Shown piece by piece: positions 9,360-16,065 of a stretch of 16,382 nt of DNA; the stretch's first letter is position 1, and each line of letters opens with the position of its first letter. The notes beneath the pieces were generated by a model. The model made no database searches, was not told the origin of the DNA, and worked only from the letters and a program-made list of their open reading frames with translations. Source of the stretch: an uncultured Eubacteriales bacterium (GTDB lineage Bacteria > Bacillota > Clostridia > Oscillospirales > Oscillospiraceae); assembly GCA_900552015.1 (NCBI GenBank), contig URXY01000046.1, forward strand, positions 1 to 16,382, given 5' to 3'. The translations under genes and the position numbers were made by a program.

Positions 9360-10361
9360 ATGGACAAAACTTGCAGCATCGTGCAGGACCTTCTGCCGCT
9401 TTACGCGGAGGATATGCTGCGCGAGGAGACGAAGGAATTTATGGACGGGCATTTAGCGCAGTGCGCAGCTTGCCGCGCCGAACTTGACGCGCTGAAGGCG
9501 GACGTGAAGCCCGCGCCCGTCAGCGCGCAGCCGCTGCGCGACTTGAAGCGGCAGCTTCGGCGCAAGAAGCTGACCGCCGTACTGCTGGCCGTCACGCTCG
9601 CGCTGACGCTGGCGACGGCGGGGTTCGCGTACCTCACCGCGCCGCAGTATCTGCCGTATGACGAGACAGAGTGGATGATCACGCGCTCTCCCCGAGCGCT
9701 CGCGGACGGCTCGATCATGTCGGATGGGCTGACCGATCTCAGCGGCATTGAGAGCATTTCCGTCAATCTGCTCACGCCTGTGTCCGGCACAAAGGTCACG
9801 AGTACGCAGGACCCGGACAGCGGCAAGACGGTCTACTTCATCACCGCATGGCGCACGCCGCTCGACACGTGGTGCGGCACCTTTGACGTGTCGGACACAG
9901 GCGACCACGCGCAGCGCGAGGCAAACGCGCTGCTGGACGCGCTCGGCGAGACGGAGTCCGCACGCACGCTCTTCACGCTCGACGCCACGAACTGCACGGC
10001 GATCTACTATTCGCCAAACAATGGGCAGGACGATGTGCTGCTCTGCGGCAGCATGAACGGCGGCATCATTTCTCTGCCGCGGCTGGCGTTGGGTTATTAC
10101 GTTTTGCTATCGTTAGCACTCTTTATTACGCTGGGTATTTCATTTTTCGTCTGTCGCAGGAAGAAAACGGGCAAAGCGCTTGGCTATCTCGCGCTGATTC
10201 CCGCGAGCTATCTTGCCGGTCATCTACTCGTCAAGGGTTTCACGACGACGAGCTACCAGATGCAGCGCGATTTCTCGCTCATCGTCCTCGCCGCTGCGTT
10301 GCTCTACGCCGCGGTCCTGCTGGCGATCAACCTCTGGCGGCAGAAGCGGGAGAAGGTGTAA
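9360..10361 (+). CDS. Membrane-anchored zinc-finger anti-sigma factor
   Basis: The 333-residue product starts with an anti-sigma zinc-finger domain (zf-HC2/ZAS type): CSIVQDLLPLYAEDML at 5-20 and the zinc motif H31-x3-C35-x2-C38. After a basic linker (58-70) comes a transmembrane helix at about 71-93. An extracellular domain of about 145 residues follows, then three C-terminal hydrophobic helices at about 241-262, 270-288 and 306-326. The cytoplasmic N-terminus should hold the upstream sigma factor inactive until an outside signal is sensed. The four-helix layout is larger than the simplest anti-sigma factors, which have one helix. GGAGG lies nine bases before the ATG, inside the sigma gene. 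Confidence 0.88.
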   Translation: MDKTCSIVQDLLPLYAEDMLREETKEFMDGHLAQCAACRAELDALKADVKPAPVSAQPLRDLKRQLRRKKLTAVLLAVTLALTLATAGFAYLTAPQYLPYDETEWMITRSPRALADGSIMSDGLTDLSGIESISVNLLTPVSGTKVTSTQDPDSGKTVYFITAWRTPLDTWCGTFDVSDTGDHAQREANALLDALGETESARTLFTLDATNCTAIYYSPNNGQDDVLLCGSMNGGIISLPRLALGYYVLLSLALFITLGISFFVCRRKKTGKALGYLALIPASYLAGHLLVKGFTTTSYQMQRDFSLIVLAAALLYAAVLLAINLWRQKREKV

Positions 10362-10366
10362 AACAA

Positions 10367-10398
10367 ACAGGAAGAGACGCGTTCGCGTCTCTTCCTGT
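10367..10398. terminator. Shared convergent terminator (sigma operon / metallopeptidase gene)
   Basis: A perfect 15-bp stem ACAGGAAGAGACGCG with a two-base tip lies between converging genes. The T-rich tail (TTTGTTTT) is on the minus-strand side, so it fits the metallopeptidase gene best; the plus strand lacks a clear T-run but may still use it. Confidence 0.8.
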
Positions 10399-11176
10399 CT
10401 ATTGTCCGGCCCCTGTATCCAAAGTCCTCTGGGTGAAGCCGTGATAGTCTGCAAACGTGGCCTGCAAGCCGTCGATGCCGTGTGTTTCCCATTGACCGGC
10501 CAAATACAGCATACCGCACATACAGGCAAATTTCTCATAGTACGGGCCGCAGACCGCTTCTTCAAGGAACTGCTTTTGCCTGTCAGGGTCCGTCTCCGCA
10601 AGCGCACGGTGCAGCTTGGCGCGGCTTGCCGCCGCAGCCCCGGTGAGCTGCGGCGTATACCGATCCACACGGTCGATCTCCGTCGCCTGATAGGAGAGAA
10701 TATGGGCGAAGCCCTCGTGGAACGTATAGGCGTCCAGCCTCGTGCGATAGCCTTTGCTCTCCAGTGCAGCGTCGACCTCCGGATATCGGCGCCAGATCAG
10801 CAGATGCGTGATCTCATGCGTCAGCAGGTTGCGAATGACTGCGTCGAGGTTTTCGAGCGCCGCATGATCGCGCCATTGAACACGGTGCCGGAAAGCCGAC
10901 GATCAAATCGAGCGTCGGCTGAAGTGTCTGCCAGTCGGGAAAAAGCGCATCCCAAATCGGGCAGTTGACCGGAACAAAACGCTTCACCGCTGTGCGGATA
11001 CGCGCTTCAAGTGTGCGCACGGTCTCTCTAACTGTCTCTTCCTCCGGCGGCGCGGTAAATACGTTCCTGCCGAGATCAGACGCGATAGAGGCGCGCTCAA
11101 AGAGCCACGATCGACGGAAGTTGTCCAGATCCTCACCCGCACAGTAGGCCTGCGCGATCGTGCTGTCGATGAGCAT
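10399..11176 (-). pseudogene. Frameshifted HExxH zinc metallopeptidase-like gene
   Basis: Two open stretches on the minus strand join into one protein. The first starts at 11176 (MLIDSTIAQAYCAGEDL) and runs in one frame to about 10893 (QPTLDLIVGFPA). From about 10865 the protein continues in another frame with ALENLDAVIRNLL, THEITHLLIW and YTFHEGFAHILSY, ending at 10399. HEITH is a gluzincin-type HExxH zinc motif, and HEGFAH about 30 residues later is a likely third-ligand region. Around 10862-10893 a third frame gives TVFNGAIM, so two single-base losses would restore FPATVFNGAIMAALENL; this is inference. The start at 11176 is chosen over 11182 because GGAGGAG is seven bases upstream of it. 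The gene lies just beyond the tRNA-Ser fragment. It is either decaying or the break is a sequencing error. The peptidase family and substrate are not recognised. Confidence 0.75.
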
Positions 11177-11199
11177 TTCCATGCTCCTCCATGATAAAG

Positions 11200-11233
11200 A
11201 AACCTCTTTTGCCTGAACAGACAAAAGAGGTTT
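11200..11233 (-). terminator. Terminator downstream of the tRNA-Ser 3' end
   Basis: AAACCTCTTTTG (11200-11211) and CAAAAGAGGTTT (11222-11233) pair across a 10-base loop, and the minus-strand side continues with TTTCTTTAT. It begins two bases after the tRNA CCA. The metallopeptidase ribosome site lies only about 10 bases further on, leaving little room for a promoter. Confidence 0.7.
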
Positions 11234-11235
11234 TC

Positions 11236-11291
11236 TGGCGCAGCGGGAGGGATTCGAACCCTCGTGAGGTTTCCCTCAAACTGATTTCGAG
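11236..11291 (-). tRNA. 3' half of tRNA-Ser(CGA), truncated at an integration site
   Basis: On the minus strand this reads anticodon loop CTCGAAA (anticodon CGA), 3' anticodon stem TCAGT, long variable arm TGAGG-gaaa-CCTCA, T-arm GAGGG-TTCGAAT-CCCTC, acceptor 3' strand CCGCTGC, discriminator G and encoded CCA. The class II variable arm, G73 and anticodon all indicate serine. The 5' half is missing: the expected ACTGA stem partner, D-arm and GCAGCGG acceptor strand are not found on the right. Tyrosine integrases often recombine in tRNA anticodon or T loops, so this is best read as the chromosomal 3' half left at one attachment site. Confidence 0.85.
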
Positions 11292-11298
11292 CCATTTG

Positions 11299-11334
11299 GA
11301 GAGGAAATCCAATGAAAATTGATGCGTTCCTCTC
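11299..11334. repeat. Inverted repeat next to the tRNA crossover point
   Basis: GAGAGGAA (11299-11306) and TTCCTCTC (11327-11334) are perfect inverted copies 20 bases apart, starting eight bases inside the element end. They could be recombinase or accessory-protein binding sites. Confidence 0.5.
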
Positions 11335-11378
11335 GTGACCCTTAAAACCGCAATCCACTCGCACTCACTACTCTGCAC

Positions 11379-11400
11379 AAAGCGTAGAAAATGCGTAGAT
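11379..11400 (+). repeat. Direct repeat pair GCGTAGA (candidate integrase arm site)
   Basis: GCGTAGA occurs at 11382-11388 and 11393-11399, exactly 11 bases apart (one helical turn), each preceded by an A-rich tract. Confidence 0.6.
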
Positions 11401-11479
11401 GGAGTCAAGTCTGCTGGACACAGCATAGTCTAAAAAGCACCAAATGTCAAGGATTTCCGAGGACGGAAAGCCAAACGCT

Positions 11480-11502
11480 CCACACGATTTCGAATCGTAT
11501 GG
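11480..11502. repeat. Imperfect palindrome, candidate operator
   Basis: CCACACGATT, a three-base centre TCG, then AATCGTATGG pair at nine of ten positions. It lies about 18 bases before the TAATAT box at 11520, where a regulator could block polymerase. It shares GATTTCGA with the tRNA anticodon region. Confidence 0.45.
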
Positions 11503-11619
11503 ACAAGGTGCTTTCGGGATAATATAGGTGCTTATAGGAAGGTCAAATCCCTGATATCACAACGATTCCAGGGCACACAGCATGCAGGGCTTGAGCCAGT
11601 AAAAGCATGAATTTCCCGC

Positions 11620-11641
11620 AAAGTGTAGAAAAAGTGTAGAA
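11620..11641 (+). repeat. Direct repeat pair GTGTAGA (candidate integrase arm site)
   Basis: GTGTAGA occurs at 11623-11629 and 11634-11640, again 11 bases apart. With the pair at 11379-11400 it shares the longer pattern CAAAGYGTAGAAAA followed by GYGTAGA, in the same orientation and about 241 bases away. Such paired repeats are typical of the arm sites bound by the N-terminal domain of tyrosine integrases. Confidence 0.6.
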
Positions 11642-11760
11642 GTAAGAAGGACGAATAACCCTTTGAGTAACGATAGTTTCAGGCTCCCATACGGGAGCAA
11701 ATGTGGTCGGTTGCCCGTCATTGACAAGTATCTCAGCTCCCAAATGATAAGGAGAAGCAT

Positions 11761-12336
11761 ATGGCAACAGACTACACCTACCTATACGAAGAATACCCGG
11801 AGGTCATCAGCGCTGACCAGCTTTACCGAATTTGTCATATCAGCAAGCGCAAAGCGAAATGGCTTCTGGAGCATGGATACATCCCCTGCGAGGACAGTGG
11901 AAAAAAGACCCGACGGTATAAAATCCGACTGAATGATGTAATAGACTATCTCCTCACACTTGAAGCTGCACCGGATTTGGTTGCGACACCCGTGGGAGCA
12001 TTCAATGTCAAGCGCAAGCAACTCAATCCGGTCGCTCAGATATGCCAAAAGGAGTTTCAACGGTTCCTCTACAATATATGGACAGATGAAGCGGACATCC
12101 TACGAATCTCAGATGTGCAGGTATTGCTGGGGTATAGCGCTGGAACGATTAGGCAATGGATACTGCGAAAAGAGCTTCGTAGCACAAGGCTTCCCTGTGG
12201 CATACAAGTAACTGCGAAGGAATGGCTGATTGACTTTACCGTAAGATATACCATCAAAAATCCCTCTCACCTATCAATAACACATAGGAAACTGGTAGAA
12301 CAGCATTTCTGCGATTGCTCTCAAAAATGCAATTAG
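11761..12336 (+). CDS. Protein with two excisionase-like helix-turn-helix domains
   Basis: The 191-residue product has two separate DNA-binding domains of the MerR/excisionase winged-helix kind. The first, about 15-64, has ISADQLYRICHISKRKAKWL, then a wing (GYIPCEDSGKKTRRYKI) and a final helix (LNDVIDYL). The second, about 110-160, has ILRISDVQVLLGYSAGTIRQW, a wing and the helix AKEWLIDF. A linker joins them, and a Cys-containing tail (HFCDCSQKC) ends the protein. AAGGAG lies six bases before the ATG. It is the first gene inside the attachment site, the usual place for a recombination directionality factor. It may act as an excisionase, as a regulator, or both; the two domains could bridge repeated sites. 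Its base composition is more AT-rich than the genes downstream. Confidence 0.75.
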   Translation: MATDYTYLYEEYPEVISADQLYRICHISKRKAKWLLEHGYIPCEDSGKKTRRYKIRLNDVIDYLLTLEAAPDLVATPVGAFNVKRKQLNPVAQICQKEFQRFLYNIWTDEADILRISDVQVLLGYSAGTIRQWILRKELRSTRLPCGIQVTAKEWLIDFTVRYTIKNPSHLSITHRKLVEQHFCDCSQKCN

Positions 12337-12388
12337 AAGCACACCCTCATTGCAAGCTGTCATACAAAAAAATAGTATTCCAAGCTAC

Positions 12389-12422
12389 AGACCGGAGTTT
12401 TATACTTCGGCCTCATTTTTTT
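12389..12422 (+). terminator. Terminator-like hairpin just before the next ribosome site
   Basis: CCGGAGT (12392-12398) and ACTTCGG (12404-12410) pair with one G-U, followed by a T-run (12416-12422). The AGGAGG of the next gene starts seven bases later, so there is no room for a promoter between them. Confidence 0.6.
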
Positions 12423-12442
12423 ACAACAGGAGGATCGCTCAC

Positions 12443-13135
12443 ATGGACACCCAAAACACAAGCCGTCAGCTTCGCTACCTCGAAGAAGTCCGTATTCCCC
12501 TGCACCGTGCAGGCTTTGAAACTCTGCCGGTGGAGGGAGAGCAGTTGCCTGTCCTTTGGAACGGCGTGCCCCTCTGCCGAATCACCGGCAAGGGCAGCGT
12601 GTTCTATCGGCGGGAGGATGCGGACACGTCCCAGGCAGAGGATGCCCTATATCGCGTCGAGGACATCGCCGCGAAGACGCTGGAGTATATGACCGCTATG
12701 GAAGCCGCCCCGCAGCTCAAAGCCAGCGGACTGGATGGCGACTACCGCATCCTCGCTGACTTTGGCGGCACGGTGCTGGCAGGTACTCCGAGCAAACACG
12801 GCGTTCAATTCGTTACATGGGATTGGGACTATGACCGCACGGGCGTGTCCCACGGACACTACTTCATGGAGAACTATGACGAAGCCAAGCAGGACTTTGC
12901 TATACGAAGCGGTCTCATCCACAAGGAGCATTTTTTCAGCACGGAGCAACTGACCGAGATATTCCGCTGCTGCGCCGATTCCGTGGATGAGGACTTCTTT
13001 GAGCTTACGGATACACAGGAAGAAATGATCCGCGGAATCCAGCAGCAGATCAGGGTGTGCGTACCGGATCTGGACGAGCGCGTCCGTCAGCAGGAGGAAG
13101 CATTGGAACGAGCCTCGCAGGAGCAGACAATGTAA
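12443..13135 (+). CDS. Unrecognised accessory protein of the integrative element
   Basis: The 230-residue product is soluble, with no signal peptide or membrane helix, and is acidic. The start at 12443 is set by ACAGGAGGA seven bases upstream; in-frame codons further upstream have no ribosome site and would begin before the hairpin at 12389-12422. Residues 35-58 (LPVLWNGVPLCRITGKGSVFYR) look beta-rich. A central part (100-145) contains DYRILADFGGTVLAG and a tryptophan/aspartate-rich patch, TWDWDYDRTGVSHGHYF. The C-terminus (190-228) is predicted helical, perhaps coiled. I do not recognise a named domain. Its place between the double HTH gene and ArdA suggests an accessory or anti-defence role, but that is only context. 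Confidence 0.75.
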   Translation: MDTQNTSRQLRYLEEVRIPLHRAGFETLPVEGEQLPVLWNGVPLCRITGKGSVFYRREDADTSQAEDALYRVEDIAAKTLEYMTAMEAAPQLKASGLDGDYRILADFGGTVLAGTPSKHGVQFVTWDWDYDRTGVSHGHYFMENYDEAKQDFAIRSGLIHKEHFFSTEQLTEIFRCCADSVDEDFFELTDTQEEMIRGIQQQIRVCVPDLDERVRQQEEALERASQEQTM

Positions 13136-13148
13136 TACGACATGGCAT

Positions 13149-13186
13149 GGGCCGGAGTTTTAGCAATAAGACTCCGGCCCTTTTTT
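13149..13186 (+). terminator. Strong terminator-like hairpin before the next ribosome site
   Basis: GGGCCGGAGT (13149-13158) and ACTCCGGCCC (13171-13180) form a perfect 10-bp stem followed by TTTTTT. The next ribosome site, AAAAAAGGAG, begins at 13193. It shares CCGGAGTTTTA with the hairpin at 12389-12422. Confidence 0.8.
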
Positions 13187-13212
13187 ATTTTCAAAAAAGG
13201 AGTTTGATTTGC

Positions 13213-13908
13213 TTGACGCGATACTTTATGAAGTTCACACCCCTGTTCGCCGCAGAGGTGCAGATGATGACGCCACCTCGTCATCATCCTCGCAGAAGCG
13301 GACGCATCCGCAGCAGCTTTCGCTACAGTGCCGACGATGTGCGCTGCAAAGACTGCACGAGATATGACAGCGGGCAACCCTGTCACCTGAATGAGTGCGT
13401 CTGTCTGGAGGAGCGCATCGAGGCCGGCGTGGTGGAGCTGAACACTCTGGCGCGGGAGTGCTTCGGCGGGAGGATGTTCCGCCCGCTGCAAAGACGGCTG
13501 CGAGATGAGCTGAACCGGCAGCCCTTTCGCTTCTTCCTCAGTGCTGCCCACAGAGAACGATGGACGCATTGGAAAAACCGCTGCTACGGTATGTCCGGGC
13601 GCAACGCGGCTGCGCTGTTTCTGCTTACCGCCGATGAGGAGCTTTGGCAAAGAGTCCTATGGCATTTCGACAGCAGCGGCTTCGACTTCCCCGCCATTCG
13701 CCTCTCCGGTATTCACCCGGAGCTGTACAGCATTTATCAGGCGGCGAAGACCATTTCCGTTGGCGGTGACAACATCGTGATAGAAGACCTTGCTTTTTCC
13801 GAGCTGGTCAGTGACAGGGCCTTTCGGCTCATCCTCGGAGCACTCCTGCTGTGCAGGTACGGCGAGGTGGTCTTAAATCTGGAAAGAAAAACGGAGGAGA
13901 CAACATGA
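13213..13908 (+). CDS. Unrecognised element protein with an N-terminal cysteine cluster
   Basis: The 231-residue product is read from a TTG at 13213. That start lies 10 bases after AAAAAAGGAG, whereas the ATG at 13228 is 25 bases away. After a basic stretch (22-38) comes a cysteine cluster, C45-KD-C48, C57, C62-V-C64, which could bind zinc or an iron-sulphur cluster. A basic middle part (84-130) has FRPLQRRLRDEL and RERWTHWKNR. A C-terminal part (135-223) has AALFLLTADEELW, ELYSIYQAAKTISVGGDNI and DRAFRLILGALLLCRYGEV. The metal site plus basic patches suggest nucleic-acid contact, but this is inference. It overlaps the ArdA gene by four bases (ATGA), so it is translationally linked to it. I know similar sequences only as unnamed proteins next to ArdA in Clostridia elements. 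Confidence 0.72.
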   Translation: MTRYFMKFTPLFAAEVQMMTPPRHHPRRSGRIRSSFRYSADDVRCKDCTRYDSGQPCHLNECVCLEERIEAGVVELNTLARECFGGRMFRPLQRRLRDELNRQPFRFFLSAAHRERWTHWKNRCYGMSGRNAAALFLLTADEELWQRVLWHFDSSGFDFPAIRLSGIHPELYSIYQAAKTISVGGDNIVIEDLAFSELVSDRAFRLILGALLLCRYGEVVLNLERKTEETT

Positions 13909-15089
13909 TGAGCGCAGTTTTGAGTAATCCCAACCACCCGAAATACGGTGTGGCGACCATTCCATTCCCCATTCCTCGCGACCAATACACATACTGCATG
14001 GACTTGTTGGAGGCATTGGAGATCGGCGATGCGGTCAAGGCCGACTGCAAGGTGGAGGCGGTTGATAGCTTTTTCTCTGTCCTCAAGCGCACGGAGATGC
14101 TCACGGTCAATGTGGAGGAGCTGAATTACCTCGCCAAACGGCTGGACAGCTTCGACACCGGCGAGGCCGCACAGTTTCAGGCAATGGCCCACAAGCTGGA
14201 GCTGTTCGAGCTGAAGGATCTCATCAACCTGACCTTCTGCTGCCAGCAAGCCACGGTCATCACCGACTTTTCCGACCTCGCCGCTGTTGGCCGCGACCAC
14301 TACATGAACCTGCACGGCGGCAGCGCAAGTGTGGATGAGCTGAACGCGCTGGACGGCAAGGGAACCGCGCGGCGGCTCATCGAAAACGGCGGCGGCACGA
14401 TCACACCCTACGGCGTAGTCTACGACAACGGCATGAAGTTAGAGCAGATCTATGATGGCCGTCTCTTCCCCTGCTATTACTATGAGCCGAACGCCATCAC
14501 CGTTGCGGTGATCTCCAAAAGTGAGCCGGAGGACACCAATCACATCACATGGCTGCTCCTCCCCATGGTCCAGGAGGAGATCGACCGCGCCCTCCTTCGC
14601 GGGGGCATCACAGACTCCGAAGATGTCCGCCTGCGGCTGGAGGACAGCCAGCTTCCCAATGAGGTGGATGTCCTGTTGGATATGGAGTACGAAACCCTCT
14701 CCGACCTCAATGAACTGGCAGAGGTGACGGATGGATTATCAAAAGCGGATATGGAAAAGCTGGGCGCCGTGGTCATGTTGGCAAAGCCAAAGTCTGCGGC
14801 ACAGATCAAAAACCTTGCGGAAAGCCTTGACCTCTTTGACTTCGCCCCCGGCGTGCATACGCCGCAGGACTACGGCAAGTACATGATCCAGCAGTCCGGC
14901 CGCTTTGAGTATGACGAAAACCTCGATGCTTTTTATGACTATGAAAAGTACGGCACGGAGCGCATGAACGCGGAAGACGGAATGTTCACCGACCGTGGCT
15001 ACATCGCCTATAAGGGCTATATCAGCATGGAAGAAGTGATGAACGGTGGTCAAAGCAACCACATGGTGATGGGAGGGCTTTCACAATGA
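13905..15089 (+). CDS. ardA: Long ArdA-type antirestriction protein
   Basis: ArdA proteins are acidic mimics of B-form DNA that occupy type I restriction-modification enzymes, protecting an incoming element. The 394-residue product begins MMSAVLSNPNHPKYGVATIP, closely matching long ArdA-annotated proteins of Clostridia as I remember them. It is more than twice the ~165 residues of classical ArdA. Two related helical modules are visible: LNYLAKRLDSFDT...GRDHYM at about 73-134, and LNELAEVTDGLSK...YGKYMI at about 269-327. The C-terminal part (338-367) has the Asp/Glu/Tyr-rich FEYDENLDAFYDYEKYG. ACGGAGGAGACAAC precedes two ATGs, at 13905 and 13908; the first has the better spacing. It overlaps both neighbours by four bases. 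Activity against restriction is inferred from the family. Confidence 0.82.
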   Translation: MMSAVLSNPNHPKYGVATIPFPIPRDQYTYCMDLLEALEIGDAVKADCKVEAVDSFFSVLKRTEMLTVNVEELNYLAKRLDSFDTGEAAQFQAMAHKLELFELKDLINLTFCCQQATVITDFSDLAAVGRDHYMNLHGGSASVDELNALDGKGTARRLIENGGGTITPYGVVYDNGMKLEQIYDGRLFPCYYYEPNAITVAVISKSEPEDTNHITWLLLPMVQEEIDRALLRGGITDSEDVRLRLEDSQLPNEVDVLLDMEYETLSDLNELAEVTDGLSKADMEKLGAVVMLAKPKSAAQIKNLAESLDLFDFAPGVHTPQDYGKYMIQQSGRFEYDENLDAFYDYEKYGTERMNAEDGMFTDRGYIAYKGYISMEEVMNGGQSNHMVMGGLSQ

Positions 15090-16009
15090 TCATTCAGGCA
15101 GAACTGAAGTGTAAGCAGACCGGGTGCGAGGCAGACCCCTGTGCCGTGGATAAGGTCATTGAGCTGCCAAGCCCGCGGTTCCGGCAGTTCAGCCGCGCGC
15201 TGCTGGCTGACTACGATTTCATCGCAGAGAACAAAAATGCCATCCAGCGTGATGAGAATGCCAGGCACTGTCTGCTCATCCTCGACGCGGAGGGAACGGA
15301 TGGTTTCCTTATTGACCCGCAGGGGTATAACTATGCCCGGTACAGTGCCTTTGTCCCCAATGCCCGCAGTTTGCTGACGCCGGATATGGCAATCGACCGC
15401 AGTTACCTTTCATCGGCAGAGCCTTGGCGCAATGAAAATCGGGATGAAATGCTCCGCATGACGCTGCGTGTCGATGGAAAGCCGGACTACACCCTCGTCC
15501 TCCCCGCTGACGAGGAATACCTCGACGCTGTGAAGGCTTACCTCGATATTGATGTTTTCGCGGATGCCATGCTCTGTGATATTCGCTTCAAGGTGCCATA
15601 CATCGGTGAGCTGATCCGTGATACGGATTGCCCCGCCGTGGAGGATTACAACGATTTTGCCGAAGCCTTGGAGGACATCTGGCAGAAGGACGGGATGCTC
15701 CTGACCTACGCCGCCGTGCTGGAGGCTGAGAAGCCGGAGACCCTGCACCGTGCCTGTGATCTCCTGCAAGATCTGGACAACTACCAGCGCATCACGGAGG
15801 GCGCCTACGGTTACGGTCAGCAGCGATTGCAGGAAACGCTGGGGCTGGACGATGAAGCCATCTATGAGTTGGACGGCTACATGGATTTTGAGAAATACGG
15901 TCAGGACTGCATGGAAAACGACTGTGTGACAAAAACAGAGTTCGGCCTGCTGCGTCGCTTGGACCCGCCCTTCCCGGAGCAGACACAGGGGCAGCAAATG
16001 TTTCGGTAG
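15086..16009 (+). CDS. Divergent ArdA-like accessory protein
   Basis: The 307-residue product starts in an ATGA overlap with ardA and has GGGAGGG upstream. The N-terminus (1-95) has MIIQAELKCKQTGC and KVIELPSPRFRQFSRALLADYDF; two cysteine pairs lie within the first 20 residues. Residues about 188-248 (YNDFAEALEDI...LLQDLDNYQRITEG...YGYGQQRL) line up with both internal modules of the neighbouring ArdA. The segment ELDGYMDFEKYGQD (261-274) matches the ArdA C-terminal LDAFYDYEKYGTE. I therefore infer a shared ancestry with ArdA's C-terminal half and a new N-terminal domain. It is acidic overall. It may be a second anti-restriction protein with a different target, or a partner of ArdA. I am not certain of a domain-family name. 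Confidence 0.7.
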   Translation: MIIQAELKCKQTGCEADPCAVDKVIELPSPRFRQFSRALLADYDFIAENKNAIQRDENARHCLLILDAEGTDGFLIDPQGYNYARYSAFVPNARSLLTPDMAIDRSYLSSAEPWRNENRDEMLRMTLRVDGKPDYTLVLPADEEYLDAVKAYLDIDVFADAMLCDIRFKVPYIGELIRDTDCPAVEDYNDFAEALEDIWQKDGMLLTYAAVLEAEKPETLHRACDLLQDLDNYQRITEGAYGYGQQRLQETLGLDDEAIYELDGYMDFEKYGQDCMENDCVTKTEFGLLRRLDPPFPEQTQGQQMFR

Positions 16010-16065
16010 ACTTTGCGGCAGATGTGTAGTATGTTTGCCGTTACCAAGAAAGGAAGGAACACCAA

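Larger units (their letters stand above)
11292..11760. other. Non-coding attachment and control region of the element
   Basis: No gene is supported in these 470 bases; the short minus-strand frames at 11543-11767 lack a family resemblance and a good ribosome site. The region holds the inverted repeat at 11299-11334, two pairs of GYGTAGA repeats, an imperfect palindrome at 11480-11502, an AGGTGCTT direct repeat (about 11507 and 11526, with an inverted AAGCACC near 11435), and the stem GCTCCC-ATAC-GGGAGC just before 11700. A TAATAT near 11520 is a possible -10 box for the downstream gene, without a convincing -35. Confidence 0.6.

Noticed and set aside
10213..10968. 251-codon plus-strand frame after the anti-sigma gene
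   Set aside because: It starts inside the anti-sigma gene in another frame and runs antisense through the metallopeptidase gene, whose HExxH motifs are on the minus strand.
11236..11340. A complete tRNA gene on the minus strand
   Set aside because: The 5' acceptor strand (GCAGCGG expected), D-arm and 5' anticodon stem (ACTGA expected) are absent beyond 11291, so only the 3' half is called.
11379..11641. CRISPR-like repeats
   Set aside because: Units are only 7 bp in two pairs with 4-bp gaps, with no regular spacers and no cas genes.
11721..11749. TTGACA as the -35 box of a promoter for the 11761 gene
   Set aside because: The matching -10 position would put the transcript start inside or after the ribosome site, leaving no leader.
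11543..11767. Small minus-strand genes in the non-coding end of the element
   Set aside because: Two overlapping frames of about 70 codons overlap the repeats and the start region of the plus-strand HTH gene, with no ribosome site or recognisable domain.
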